In this document: piece after piece, positions 48,240 to 57,098 of the stretch
Layout of the letters: each line of letters opens with the position of its first letter
Numbering within the stretch: position 1 is the stretch's first letter
Assembly: GCA_000613465.1 (NCBI GenBank)
Contig: BAJA01000004.1
Location: 163,208 to 227,207, forward strand
Source of the DNA: Bacteroides nordii WAL 11050 = JCM 12987
Lineage (GTDB): Bacteria > Bacteroidota > Bacteroidia > Bacteroidales > Bacteroidaceae
Length of the DNA: 64,000 bases
Reading direction: 5' to 3'
Notes under the pieces: generated by a model
Databases searched by the model: none
What the model saw: the letters and a program-made list of their open reading frames with translations, nothing else
Told to the model about the DNA's origin: nothing
Translations under genes and position numbers: made by a program

Positions 48240-51200
48240 ATGAAAAGGCTGATTATATATATAGTAGGGCTGATAGTAGCTATCAGTTCTCAGGCTCAGA
48301 TTTCCCTGAAAGATTTAGTAAACATACCTATTGATACTATTGGTCCTAAGGGGTTAGTAATAGATAGTGCAGCAATAACGAGAAGTACAATTCCTGAGAT
48401 TCGGTCAACTCACTCATTTGATGGTGAACTTCATCCTCATATTCCAAATTCTTATGCAATTGATCGAACTAAAGATGTAGGGGAAATCAAATGCAATACT
48501 GCTGTAGGTCCTTCGGGGGCAATGACTATGAGTATTCCATTAGAGGTTTATCCTGATCCGAGAGGGTTCACTCCACAAATTGCGTTGAATTACAATAGCC
48601 TTGGAGGTAATGGACCCTTAGGAAACGGATGGAATCTATCAGGAGCGTCTGTTATAGCGGTGATTAATAAATCTATTTATTATGATGGACAAACCTCAGG
48701 AATAACTACTGCGAGTCCTACTTGTTCGTTTTCTCTTGATGGGCAGCGATTGTTACAGGTGGGAATCTCTTCTACTTTTTTGACCTATCAAACAGAACAA
48801 GGTAATATTAAAGTGAAGGGGTATTATGGCTCTGATTCTGTTATGACGAGCTTTGAAGCTTATTTCCCTGATGGTCGCTGTGCTTGGTATGAGACCAATA
48901 ATGGAGTGACTTTTTATGTAACTCGAATGAAAGATCGGGCTGATAATGAGATTTATTACTCATATACCTCGCTTCAAAACCACTATCGATTGTCAAGAGT
49001 AACTTATGGCAGTGCTAAGCAGGCTTGGGTGGACTTCCACTATGCTACTTCACGTCCGGATATCCAAGTGGTCTATAGTGCAGGTAGAGGATTTCGATAT
49101 GACTATTTACTTTCTTCTGTTTCTACGAATCTTTTGGGTTCAGTGCAGAGAGTGTATTCTTTGACTTATGCTACTCAAGGGGGTGTTTCTGTCATTAGTA
49201 AAGTGGATTGCACAGCTTCAGGGCATTCATTAAATCCTTTGATTCTATATTATGGAGATAATCAGCAGATTCCAACTTATCAAAAAGAAGATACTCAATT
49301 AGTGCATTGGTATAATTTTGATGAAGCTTGGCAAGTACGTACGGTGAAAGGTAAATTTGATTATGGGACAGATAATGATGGTATTATTATGTTACCAAAT
49401 AAAGTTCATTATGTGGAGTATTGGAGAAAACCCGGAACATTTCGTCACTCAAGAAGTCATTTTGAAAATCAGTATACCGGAGATGAAACGATTGTTGTGG
49501 CAACCGGATTAAGCGGAAAGATGTCTGAATTTAATCCTGAATTGAAAACGGAATATGGCTTTATTGATATTTTTTGTATGGATGTAGATGAAGTAGAGGG
49601 AGAGGAGATTGTAAAAATTAACAATTATGTTGCAGGTGATCTTGACAAAGTTGATTTTCACGTGTATACGAGTGATCTGTTTGCAGGTATTGCAAAAAAG
49701 TATACTCGCTCTTTCTCATTTAATACGTTGTTGACTCATCGTGATACTAAAAGTATTAATCCTAAATTTTACTATACCGGAGATTTTAATGGAGATGGTA
49801 AAATGGAAATATTGGTTGTCTCTGCTTCCAATGCTTTAGGGAAAGGTGCTCCTTCAATGTGTTATTTAATTGATTTAGAGGGAAATAAAATCTTATACGA
49901 GGGAAGCCCTTTTTCCTTTTGGCAACAATTTCCTAAATATGGCGATGACACAATATCAGCTGATGAAGCAGCTAACGGTTCTCATAAAATCTATGCTATA
50001 GATTATGATGGTGATGGTAAAACGGAGTTGTGTTGGATTAATGACTCAGAAACACAGATTTATTCTTTTAGTAAGGTTGGGGAGCGTATGGTATGTAATA
50101 AAGTTGCTTCTGATATACAACTGCGTAATGGAATGTTACGAGACCGTGATCTTCTTCTTGGTGAATTCAACGGAGATAATAAGACCGATTTTCTACTATC
50201 TCCTCCTAAGGGAGGGAGCGCATCTTGGAATATTTTTACTTCTGAAGGTGATGGTACTTTTAATGTAGGGTCTATTACTATGACGATAAAAACAACATCG
50301 AATAGGTTTATATTACAAGACATGAATGCTGATGGACAGACGGATTTAGTGGAAATCTATAGTGCCGGGCCTGACGCGAGGTTACAAACTTATTTTATTG
50401 CAGACTGTACCAATAAAGGGACTAAAATTATTACTGTTCCTAACGAAACTATATTGATACCTACAAATATACAGAGTCGAAATTTTTATAGTAAATTGAT
50501 TGGTTTGCAAACTGGTGGTATTGCCTCGCGCATTACTTATCAGAATGATGACTCTAAGAACAGGCTTTTAACAGGTATTGTAAATAGCTATGGTATTGTT
50601 ACAAAAGTAGGCTATCAGAGACTTAATGATGAGTCTTCACGTTTTTACAGCCCAGGTTCAGGTGCGCAGTTTCCTTATCAAAATTATAAGGGAGGATTGA
50701 CTGTAGCCAATAGTGTAACGACGTACTGTGATTCTGTTATGCTGAGTAATGCTTCTTATGAGTACTCAAATGCTATTATTCATAAACAAGGTCTTGGATT
50801 CAGAGGATTTGGGGAAGTCAAGGTTTATGACTATGTTACAGATAAGTATACTTCTCAAACCTTCGATCCGCAGCGTTTCTCTGTACCGATAAAAGATGAA
50901 TCGTATGAACACTCAAATGTTTATACCTACAACATTGCAATTACAGCCAATAAAATAGCGCAAATTCGGTTAACAAATAAGGTCTCGACGGATAAGCTTA
51001 AGAATGTTTCACTAACGGGGAGTTATATCTATGATACGTATGGCAATGTTCTAAAAGAGATTATAAATTATGGTAATGGATTAGAAACCGTTCAAAGTAA
51101 TACTTTTCAGAATATAAATGAAAACTCTATCTATATCTTAGGCTTACCTTTGACGCAAGAGGTGACAAAGAAAAGAAATGGAGAGGCGGCTATAGTGGGG

Positions 51201-54200
51201 CTTACAAAATGTGTTTATAATACCAACTATTTGCCAATAAAAAAAGAACAATATATCACAAGTTCTGATAAAGTAAAAGAAGAAGTTTTTGAATATGATG
51301 ACAAGTTCAATTTGATTTGTACTAAGACCAAAGACTATTCCTCTACCCATTGGTTGGAAGTGAGGTATACTTATAATTCCAATGGACAACTGACTCGTAA
51401 AACTGATCCATTGGGGCTTTATGAAGATTATAGTTACGACAGTAATGGATTTCGGTATAGTGTCAAAAACCATAAAAATCACATTACTACTTATACGTAT
51501 GATGCTTGGGGTAGAAAGATACAGACTGCTTTTCCTGATGGTACCACAGAGAACAGTACAGCAAAATGGATTACTTCTCCTACCGGGGCCTTGATATTAA
51601 TGACTACTACCGCTACCGGACAACCGGATCAAGAGGTTTATACCGATGCTTTAGGTAGAGAAGTAAGAATTGGTGAGAAGCGATTTAACGGTAAGTATCT
51701 ATATACAGATAAAGTGTATGATAATAAGGGACGTTTGCAACAGTCATCTCTCCCTTTTAAAGGTAAGGCTTCCTTATGGAACAGATATACCTATGATCAG
51801 TATGATAGACTCACAGGTGTAGATTATGCTTCCGGAAAGACTGATAGTTATTCGTATAACGGATTAAGTGAGACATCTGTTATTAATGGATTGCCGAGCA
51901 AAAAGACATACAATGCCGCAGGTGAATTAGTAACTGTCGAAGATGGTGGGGGTACAATCACTTACAATTATCGCGTAGATGGACAACTCTCCTCCATTGA
52001 AGCTCCTGGTGGTGTAACTACTTTATTTGGATACGATAGATATCTTCGGCAGACAAAATTGGTGGATCCCAGTGCGGGAATTAAAACATTTGAGTATGAT
52101 GCCGCCGGTAATATCAGTAGGGAAACAGATGCAAACGGGAAAGTAACGCAAACGATATACGATGCCTACAATCGTATAACACATAAAGAACAGATAGGTG
52201 AATTCACTACAAATTATATTTATAATTCGGATGGACTCTTAGCATCTGAATCAGGTACTAATGGTTCAGGTAAAACTTATATCTACGATGATTTAATGCG
52301 TCTTTCCACTGAACGAGAAGAGGCTGTGGATGATAAATGGTTGCAGAAGACATATACGTATACCGATGGCAATATCTCTTCAATAGCGTATGCATCTCAA
52401 ACAGGTGATATTGCTACGGAAAATTATACTTATGCGAATGGAACTCTTTCGGGAATCAGGTTGAACAATTGGATTTCTATTTGGCAGTTGCAAAGTGAGG
52501 ATGATTTGGGATTATTGACTAATGAAACTACTGGACCTTTAAACCATGTCTATAGCTATGATAGGTATGGGCACCCCACACAAAGAATTGTAGCGACTCA
52601 ATTTGGAATAGTACATTTCTCTACGTATAACTTTTCTTCGCAAACCGGTAATTTGAATTGGCGAAAAGACGATATGCGTCAATTACAGGAAAATTTCGGT
52701 TATGACGCTTTGAATCGTTTGACTTCCTTTGGTGGGAAAACAATGACATATGATGAAAAAGGGAATATAACAGATTATACCACTGTTGGTAAATTTGATT
52801 ATAGTACAACAAAGCCTTATGCTATAGAGCTTGTTACTCCGTATGGCGATGCTATTTCGTTACGAAATCAGGCTGTGACTTACAATGCTATGATGCGGCC
52901 CGTTTTTATTTTTGAGGATGATTATACTGCCATTTTGGAGTATAATGGAAATGCTGATCGTATAAAAATGGAGTTGGAGGAAAATGATACAAATATCCTG
53001 ACCCGTTATTATATCGGTAATCAATATGAACTTGATCTAACAAATGACTCCATTCAAGAAAAGCTCTATTTAGGAGGAGATGCGTATTCTGCACCTGCAG
53101 TTTATGTGAAAAAAGATGATGGCAATTGGGATATTTATTATATTTGTCGTGATTATCTGGGTAGTATCACACATGTGATCGATCCTATGGGTAGTCTTGT
53201 CCAGGAGTTAAGTTATGATGCATGGGGCAGACTTCGTGATCCTGAAAACCATGAACTCTATGCACCTGGTGATGAACCTGCGCTTTTCTTAGGAAGAGGT
53301 TATACCGGACATGAGCACTTGGCGGTCTTTGGATTAATTAATATGAATGCTCGTTTGTATGACCCGGCATTGGGACGTTTTTTGAGTCCCGATCCGTATG
53401 TACAAGCTCCGGATTTCAGTCAGAACTTCAATCGGTATAGCTATTGTTTAAATAATCCGTTGTTGTATACCGACCCTACGGGAGAGTATTTTCTGATTGA
53501 CGATCTTATTTCCGCTATAATCGGTGGTGTTGTCAATGTGGTCATTAATGTAGTTCAAGGCAACGTACACAGTTTCGGTCAAGGTGCTGCCTTTTTCGGT
53601 GCAGGTGCTCTTTCAGGGGTCATTACCATTTATGTCGGGCCTATAGCTGGTGCTGCAGTATTGGGGGCAAGTAATAATATCTTAAGTCAGGGTTTCAATA
53701 ATGGCTGGGGGAATATTAGTTGGGATCAAGTAGGAAGCTCTGCCGTGATGGGAGCTGCAACGTCCTATCTGGGTGCTTCTTTAGGGAACGCTTTGTCAGG
53801 GCCTATTCAAAACCTTACTTCCGGTATTGCGAGTCCGGTATTGCGGGAAGCTCTGACACAAGGGGCATTAAATGCTACTACCGGCTTTGCCTTGAGTACA
53901 GGTATGGCATTGGGTACCGGTTCAAGCCTTGGTGATGCTTTAAAGCAGGGAGGTCAAGGTGCTGCGTTTGGAGTGGCTTCGGGGGTGATTAGTGGAGCTG
54001 TAAAAGGCGTTGGTGAAGTTGCGCAGGCAAAGAAAGCGGCGCAGGGTGGAACAAATAGTGTTTATCAGGGTACCGATGCAGAAGGAAAAGTAAGATATGT
54101 AGGCATTACTGAACGAGATCCTAATGTGCGGTTTAATGAGCATCTGAATTCCGGGACTAATAGGGCTGGATTGAAGTATACCCCGGTACCTGGGACAGGA

Positions 54201-54341
54201 AATTTACCTCGCATGCCAGCCCGCATAATGGAACAGAATTTAATAAATAAGTATGGAATGCAAAAAAATGGCGGACAATTATATAACCAAAGAAATTCAA
54301 TTTCTCCAAAATTCTGGAATGGATTAGGAATAAAAAAATGA
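48240..54341 (+). CDS. RHS-repeat polymorphic toxin with SpvB/FG-GAP N-terminus and GIY-YIG-like nuclease tip
   Basis: 2033 residues. Signal peptide (1-20); SpvB-like region (AVGPSGAMTMSIPLEVYPDP, GGNGPLGNGWNLSG); FG-GAP loops at about 510-710 (GDFNGDGKMEI, DYDGDGKTEL, DMNADGQTDL); YD repeats from about 960; RHS core ending LYDPALGRFLSPDPYVQ and YSYCLNNPLLYTDPTGEYF; a Gly/Ala-rich hydrophobic stretch (~1770-1930) that may aid translocation; then a ~97-residue tip from 1937. The tip has all five GIY-YIG landmarks: Tyr1942 (SVYQG), Tyr1953 (YVGIT), Arg1964 (NVRFNEHL), Glu1998 (IMEQNLINKYG) and Asn2016 (LYNQR). It should cleave nucleic acid in competitors. The stop overlaps the first immunity gene by 4 bp. 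Confidence 0.92.
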   Translation: MKRLIIYIVGLIVAISSQAQISLKDLVNIPIDTIGPKGLVIDSAAITRSTIPEIRSTHSFDGELHPHIPNSYAIDRTKDVGEIKCNTAVGPSGAMTMSIPLEVYPDPRGFTPQIALNYNSLGGNGPLGNGWNLSGASVIAVINKSIYYDGQTSGITTASPTCSFSLDGQRLLQVGISSTFLTYQTEQGNIKVKGYYGSDSVMTSFEAYFPDGRCAWYETNNGVTFYVTRMKDRADNEIYYSYTSLQNHYRLSRVTYGSAKQAWVDFHYATSRPDIQVVYSAGRGFRYDYLLSSVSTNLLGSVQRVYSLTYATQGGVSVISKVDCTASGHSLNPLILYYGDNQQIPTYQKEDTQLVHWYNFDEAWQVRTVKGKFDYGTDNDGIIMLPNKVHYVEYWRKPGTFRHSRSHFENQYTGDETIVVATGLSGKMSEFNPELKTEYGFIDIFCMDVDEVEGEEIVKINNYVAGDLDKVDFHVYTSDLFAGIAKKYTRSFSFNTLLTHRDTKSINPKFYYTGDFNGDGKMEILVVSASNALGKGAPSMCYLIDLEGNKILYEGSPFSFWQQFPKYGDDTISADEAANGSHKIYAIDYDGDGKTELCWINDSETQIYSFSKVGERMVCNKVASDIQLRNGMLRDRDLLLGEFNGDNKTDFLLSPPKGGSASWNIFTSEGDGTFNVGSITMTIKTTSNRFILQDMNADGQTDLVEIYSAGPDARLQTYFIADCTNKGTKIITVPNETILIPTNIQSRNFYSKLIGLQTGGIASRITYQNDDSKNRLLTGIVNSYGIVTKVGYQRLNDESSRFYSPGSGAQFPYQNYKGGLTVANSVTTYCDSVMLSNASYEYSNAIIHKQGLGFRGFGEVKVYDYVTDKYTSQTFDPQRFSVPIKDESYEHSNVYTYNIAITANKIAQIRLTNKVSTDKLKNVSLTGSYIYDTYGNVLKEIINYGNGLETVQSNTFQNINENSIYILGLPLTQEVTKKRNGEAAIVGLTKCVYNTNYLPIKKEQYITSSDKVKEEVFEYDDKFNLICTKTKDYSSTHWLEVRYTYNSNGQLTRKTDPLGLYEDYSYDSNGFRYSVKNHKNHITTYTYDAWGRKIQTAFPDGTTENSTAKWITSPTGALILMTTTATGQPDQEVYTDALGREVRIGEKRFNGKYLYTDKVYDNKGRLQQSSLPFKGKASLWNRYTYDQYDRLTGVDYASGKTDSYSYNGLSETSVINGLPSKKTYNAAGELVTVEDGGGTITYNYRVDGQLSSIEAPGGVTTLFGYDRYLRQTKLVDPSAGIKTFEYDAAGNISRETDANGKVTQTIYDAYNRITHKEQIGEFTTNYIYNSDGLLASESGTNGSGKTYIYDDLMRLSTEREEAVDDKWLQKTYTYTDGNISSIAYASQTGDIATENYTYANGTLSGIRLNNWISIWQLQSEDDLGLLTNETTGPLNHVYSYDRYGHPTQRIVATQFGIVHFSTYNFSSQTGNLNWRKDDMRQLQENFGYDALNRLTSFGGKTMTYDEKGNITDYTTVGKFDYSTTKPYAIELVTPYGDAISLRNQAVTYNAMMRPVFIFEDDYTAILEYNGNADRIKMELEENDTNILTRYYIGNQYELDLTNDSIQEKLYLGGDAYSAPAVYVKKDDGNWDIYYICRDYLGSITHVIDPMGSLVQELSYDAWGRLRDPENHELYAPGDEPALFLGRGYTGHEHLAVFGLINMNARLYDPALGRFLSPDPYVQAPDFSQNFNRYSYCLNNPLLYTDPTGEYFLIDDLISAIIGGVVNVVINVVQGNVHSFGQGAAFFGAGALSGVITIYVGPIAGAAVLGASNNILSQGFNNGWGNISWDQVGSSAVMGAATSYLGASLGNALSGPIQNLTSGIASPVLREALTQGALNATTGFALSTGMALGTGSSLGDALKQGGQGAAFGVASGVISGAVKGVGEVAQAKKAAQGGTNSVYQGTDAEGKVRYVGITERDPNVRFNEHLNSGTNRAGLKYTPVPGTGNLPRMPARIMEQNLINKYGMQKNGGQLYNQRNSISPKFWNGLGIKK

Positions 54342-54829
54342 TTATGGCAAAAAGAATCGTAACCAAAATCGGTGATGTGTTTTGTTCTGAAATAGATGGT
54401 CAGTGCAAACGCTTTTTTCAGTACTTTGCAATAGATAGTACAATGTTAAATAGTTCTGTTATTCGGGTATTTAAACAACATTATCCTATGGACTACATTC
54501 CTGATATCTCTGAAATAATAGTTGGTGAAGTTGAATTTTATGCACATACTGTTTTGAGGAGAGGTATTGCAGATGGCATTTGGTATAAAGTAGGTAAATC
54601 TTTAGAGTTAGGCGACTATCAAGATGTCTTTTTTAGAATGAATGGAGATATTGACAGGGTTGAAAGGTCCGAAAAATGGTATGTCTGGAAAATTGGCGAA
54701 CCTTTCATTTATGTTGGCAAATTACCTGAAAAATATTATGAGGCAGATGATGGAAGTGTGATGCCTTACGAGAATCTTATTGCAAGATTCAAGACAGGTA
54801 AGTATTCATACTTTTTTCCGGCATATTGA
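54338..54829 (+). CDS. Cognate immunity protein of the RHS toxin, copy 1
   Basis: 163 residues starting MIMAKRIVTKIGDVF, overlapping the toxin stop by 4 bp (ATGA). No signal peptide, so it acts in the cytoplasm, as expected for protection against a nuclease. The opening K-x-G-D-V-F recalls Imm26-like immunity proteins, but I cannot confirm a family. Repeated downstream as copies 2-5. The overlap with the toxin makes the immunity role likely. Confidence 0.8.
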   Translation: MIMAKRIVTKIGDVFCSEIDGQCKRFFQYFAIDSTMLNSSVIRVFKQHYPMDYIPDISEIIVGEVEFYAHTVLRRGIADGIWYKVGKSLELGDYQDVFFRMNGDIDRVERSEKWYVWKIGEPFIYVGKLPEKYYEADDGSVMPYENLIARFKTGKYSYFFPAY

Positions 54830-54842
54830 GATTTGTGTTTAG

Positions 54843-54891
54843 GTTTCTATATTTATAATATGGAACTAATTCATATTATAGATATATGAAC
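54843..54891. repeat. Inter-cassette hairpin 1
   Basis: Arms 54843-54862 and 54872-54891 pair at 17 of 20 positions around the 9-nt loop GAACTAATT. Related to the hairpins at 55454 and 56643. Confidence 0.7.
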
Positions 54892-54894
54892 TCA

Positions 54895-54949
54895 TATGAC
54901 CAAAGATATTCATTCTCTCCGAAATTCTGGAATGGATTAGGAATAAAAA
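54895..54949 (+). pseudogene. Vestige of the toxin 3' end (before immunity copy 2)
   Basis: Encodes YDQRYSFSPKFWNGLGIK, matching the last residues of the RHS toxin (YNQRNSISPKFWNGLGIK) and joined to an immunity start in the same way. No upstream toxin sequence remains. Confidence 0.8.
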
Positions 54950-55440
54950 ATGATTATGGCAAAAAGAATCGTAACCAAAATCGGTGATGTGTTTTTGCTG
55001 AAATAGACGGTCAGTACAAGCGCTTTTTTCAGTACTTCGCAATAGATAGTACACAATTAAATAGTTCTGTTATTCGGGTGTTTAAAGAACATTATCCTAT
55101 GGACTATATTCCTGATATTTCTGAAATAATAACTGGTGAAGTTGAGTTTTATGCTCATACCGTTTTGAGAATAGGTATTGCAGATAGTGTTTGGTATAAG
55201 GTTGGTAAATCTTTAGAGTTAGGCGACTATCGAGATGTCTTTTTTAGAATAGATGGAGATATTGACAGGGTTGAGAGGTCTGTAAAATGGTATGTGTGGA
55301 AAATTAATGAACCTTTCATTTATGTTGGCAAATTACCTGCAAAATATTATGATGCGGAGGATGGAAACGTGATGCCTTATAAGGAAATTGTTACAAGATT
55401 GAAGACTGGTAAGTATGCCTATTTCTTCCCGGCATATTGA
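54950..55440 (+). pseudogene. Immunity protein copy 2, frameshifted
   Basis: Nearly identical to copy 1 but loses one G in the TTTTGTGCTG segment (near 54993), giving a stop after 18 codons. The rest is open to 55440 (ALL of EHYPMDYIPDISEIITGEVEF... to YFFPAY) and would give ~163 residues if restored. Either a true pseudogene or one of the short indels common in this window. Confidence 0.8.
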
Positions 55441-55453
55441 GTTTTGTGTTTAG

Positions 55454-55502
55454 GTTCCTATGTCTATAATATGGAACTAATTCATATTATAGATATAGGA
55501 AC
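55454..55502. repeat. Inter-cassette hairpin 2
   Basis: Arms 55454-55473 and 55483-55502 pair at 19 of 20 positions with the loop GAACTAATT. Confidence 0.8.
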
Positions 55503-55505
55503 TCA

Positions 55506-55560
55506 TATGACCAAAGATATTCATTCTCTCCGAAATTCTGGAATGGATTAGGAATAAAAA
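55506..55560 (+). pseudogene. Vestige of the toxin 3' end (before immunity copy 3)
   Basis: Same YDQRYSFSPKFWNGLGIK remnant as at 54895, directly joined to the start of copy 3. Confidence 0.8.
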
Positions 55561-56058
55561 ATGATTATGGCAACCAAAAGAATTGTAACTAAAATCGGTG
55601 ATGTGTTTTGTGCTGAAATAGACGGTCAGTACAAGCGCTTTTTTCAGTACTTTGCAATAGATAGTACACAGTTGAATAGTTCTGTTATTCGGGTATTCAA
55701 GCGACATTATCCTATGGACTACGTTCCTGTTATATCAGATATTGTAGTTGGTAGTGTGGAGTTTTATGCACACACAATGTTGAAAGGTGGAATTACAGCT
55801 AATGCTTGGTATAAAATAGGAAAATCTTCAGTGCTTGTTGATTTACAGAATATTATCTTTAGGGTTTCTGAGGATTATGGGTCTGAGGTAACTAAATCAG
55901 AAAGATGGTACATTTGGAATCTCAATGAACCTATGATTTTTGTGGGCAAACTACCTTCAAAGTATTATTCAGCAGATCTTGGTTCAATTATGCCTTATAT
56001 TGCGATCTGTAATAGGCTTCGATTTGGTAAGTATACTCATTTTTATCCTCTTTATTGA
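55561..56058 (+). CDS. Immunity protein paralogue, copy 3 (diverged)
   Basis: 165 residues. The first ~65 residues are almost the same as copies 1, 2 and 4 (MIMATKRIVTKIGDVFCAEI), but the middle and end diverge strongly (VVGSVEFYAHTMLKGGITAN, IIFRVSEDYGSEVTKSERWY, RLRFGKYTHFYPLY). It may protect against a related toxin variant. Frame intact; cytoplasmic. Confidence 0.75.
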   Translation: MIMATKRIVTKIGDVFCAEIDGQYKRFFQYFAIDSTQLNSSVIRVFKRHYPMDYVPVISDIVVGSVEFYAHTMLKGGITANAWYKIGKSSVLVDLQNIIFRVSEDYGSEVTKSERWYIWNLNEPMIFVGKLPSKYYSADLGSIMPYIAICNRLRFGKYTHFYPLY

Positions 56059-56145
56059 AGGTTTACCTGATGGGTTAGAGATTGTTTAAAATAACAATGA
56101 AAAAAAGTTTAATGCTTTTTGAAATTAAGTGGTAATAACATAATT

Positions 56146-56631
56146 ATGGCAAAAAGAATTGTAACCAAAATCGGTGATGTGTTTTGTGCTGAAATAGAGG
56201 GTCAGTGTAAACGCTTTTTTCAGTACTTCGCAATAGATAGTACACAATTAAATAGTTCTGTTATTCGGGTATTTAAACAACATTATCCTATGGACTATAT
56301 TCCTGATATCTCTGAAATAATAGCTGGCGAAGTTGAGTTTTATGCTCATACCGTTTTGAGAATGGGTATTGCAGATGGTATTTGGTATAAGGTTGGTAAA
56401 TCTTTAGAGTTAGGCAACTATCGAGATGTCTTTTTTAGAATAGATGGAGATATTGACAGGGTTGAGAGATCTGAAAAATGGTATGTCTGGAAAATTGGTG
56501 AACCTTTCATTTATGTTGGCAAATTACCTGCAAAATATTACGATGCAGAGAATGGATATGTAATATGTTATGAGGATCTTATTGCGAGATTGAAGACGGG
56601 TAAGTATACGTACTTCTTTCCGGCATATTGA
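56146..56631 (+). CDS. Immunity protein paralogue, copy 4
   Basis: 161 residues from ATG 56146 (MAKRIVTKIGDVFCAEIEGQ); the frame extends to a TTG at 56119 but the homology starts at MAKR. Close to copy 1 throughout. Unlike copies 2, 3 and 5 it is not preceded by a toxin-tail vestige or hairpin; the 87-bp spacer after copy 3 is unrelated. Confidence 0.78.
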   Translation: MAKRIVTKIGDVFCAEIEGQCKRFFQYFAIDSTQLNSSVIRVFKQHYPMDYIPDISEIIAGEVEFYAHTVLRMGIADGIWYKVGKSLELGNYRDVFFRIDGDIDRVERSEKWYVWKIGEPFIYVGKLPAKYYDAENGYVICYEDLIARLKTGKYTYFFPAY

Positions 56632-56642
56632 GATTTTTTTAA

Positions 56643-56693
56643 GTTCCTATGTTTGTTAACATGAAACTAATTCATATTAACAAACATAGGAAC
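56643..56693. repeat. Inter-cassette hairpin 3
   Basis: Arms 56643-56663 and 56673-56693 pair at 20 of 21 positions with the loop AAACTAATT; arm sequence differs from hairpin 2 but complementarity is kept. Confidence 0.8.
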
Positions 56694-56696
56694 TCC

Positions 56697-56755
56697 TATA
56701 ACCAAATAAATTCAATTTCTCCGAAATTCTGGAATGGATTAGGAATAAAAAAATG
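56697..56755 (+). pseudogene. Vestige of the toxin 3' end (before immunity copy 5)
   Basis: Encodes YNQINSISPKFWNGLGIKK followed by TGA that overlaps an ATG, exactly as at the intact toxin end. Confidence 0.8.
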
Positions 56756-56839
56756 ATTATGGCGACAAAAAGAATTGTAACTAAAATCGGTGATGTGTTT
56801 TGTTCTGAAATAGAGGGTCAGTACGAGCGCTGTATATGA
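56753..56839 (+). pseudogene. Truncated immunity gene, copy 5
   Basis: 28 codons (MIMATKRIVTKIGDVF then CSEIEGQYERCI and stop). Homology to the other copies ends at 56830, marking a deletion or recombination edge. Confidence 0.75.
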
Positions 56840-56997
56840 TAAAAAGTTATTTATCAGCTAATTAATCTATTTGTGAGTGGTAAGGTTGATGAAAGTGATT
56901 TTGTGATGAATATTATTTAGTTTATAATTATTATAAAGAGTACTACTAAGGTAAAGAGAAAAAAAGAACTTTTTTTAATCAGTTTTCCTGTTTGTAA

Positions 56998-57031
56998 ATT
57001 GTCCGTTAAAATAAAAAAACATTTATCTTTG
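56998..57031 (+). promoter_or_regulatory. Promoter of the lipoprotein/beta-barrel gene
   Basis: TTG (56999-57001) and TATCTTTG (57024-57031) are 22 bp apart, 68 bp before the ATG at 57099. It shows that the next gene is expressed separately from the toxin-immunity array. Confidence 0.6.
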
Positions 57032-57098
57032 CTGTATAGAAGTCATTGAGAAGAGGCAGAAGAAACATATATAAACAAAACTAATAGTACAAAGCTTT

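Noticed and set aside
54843..56693. CRISPR array
   Set aside because: The repeated units are ~600 bp gene cassettes with hairpins, not short repeats with unique spacers; no cas genes are present.
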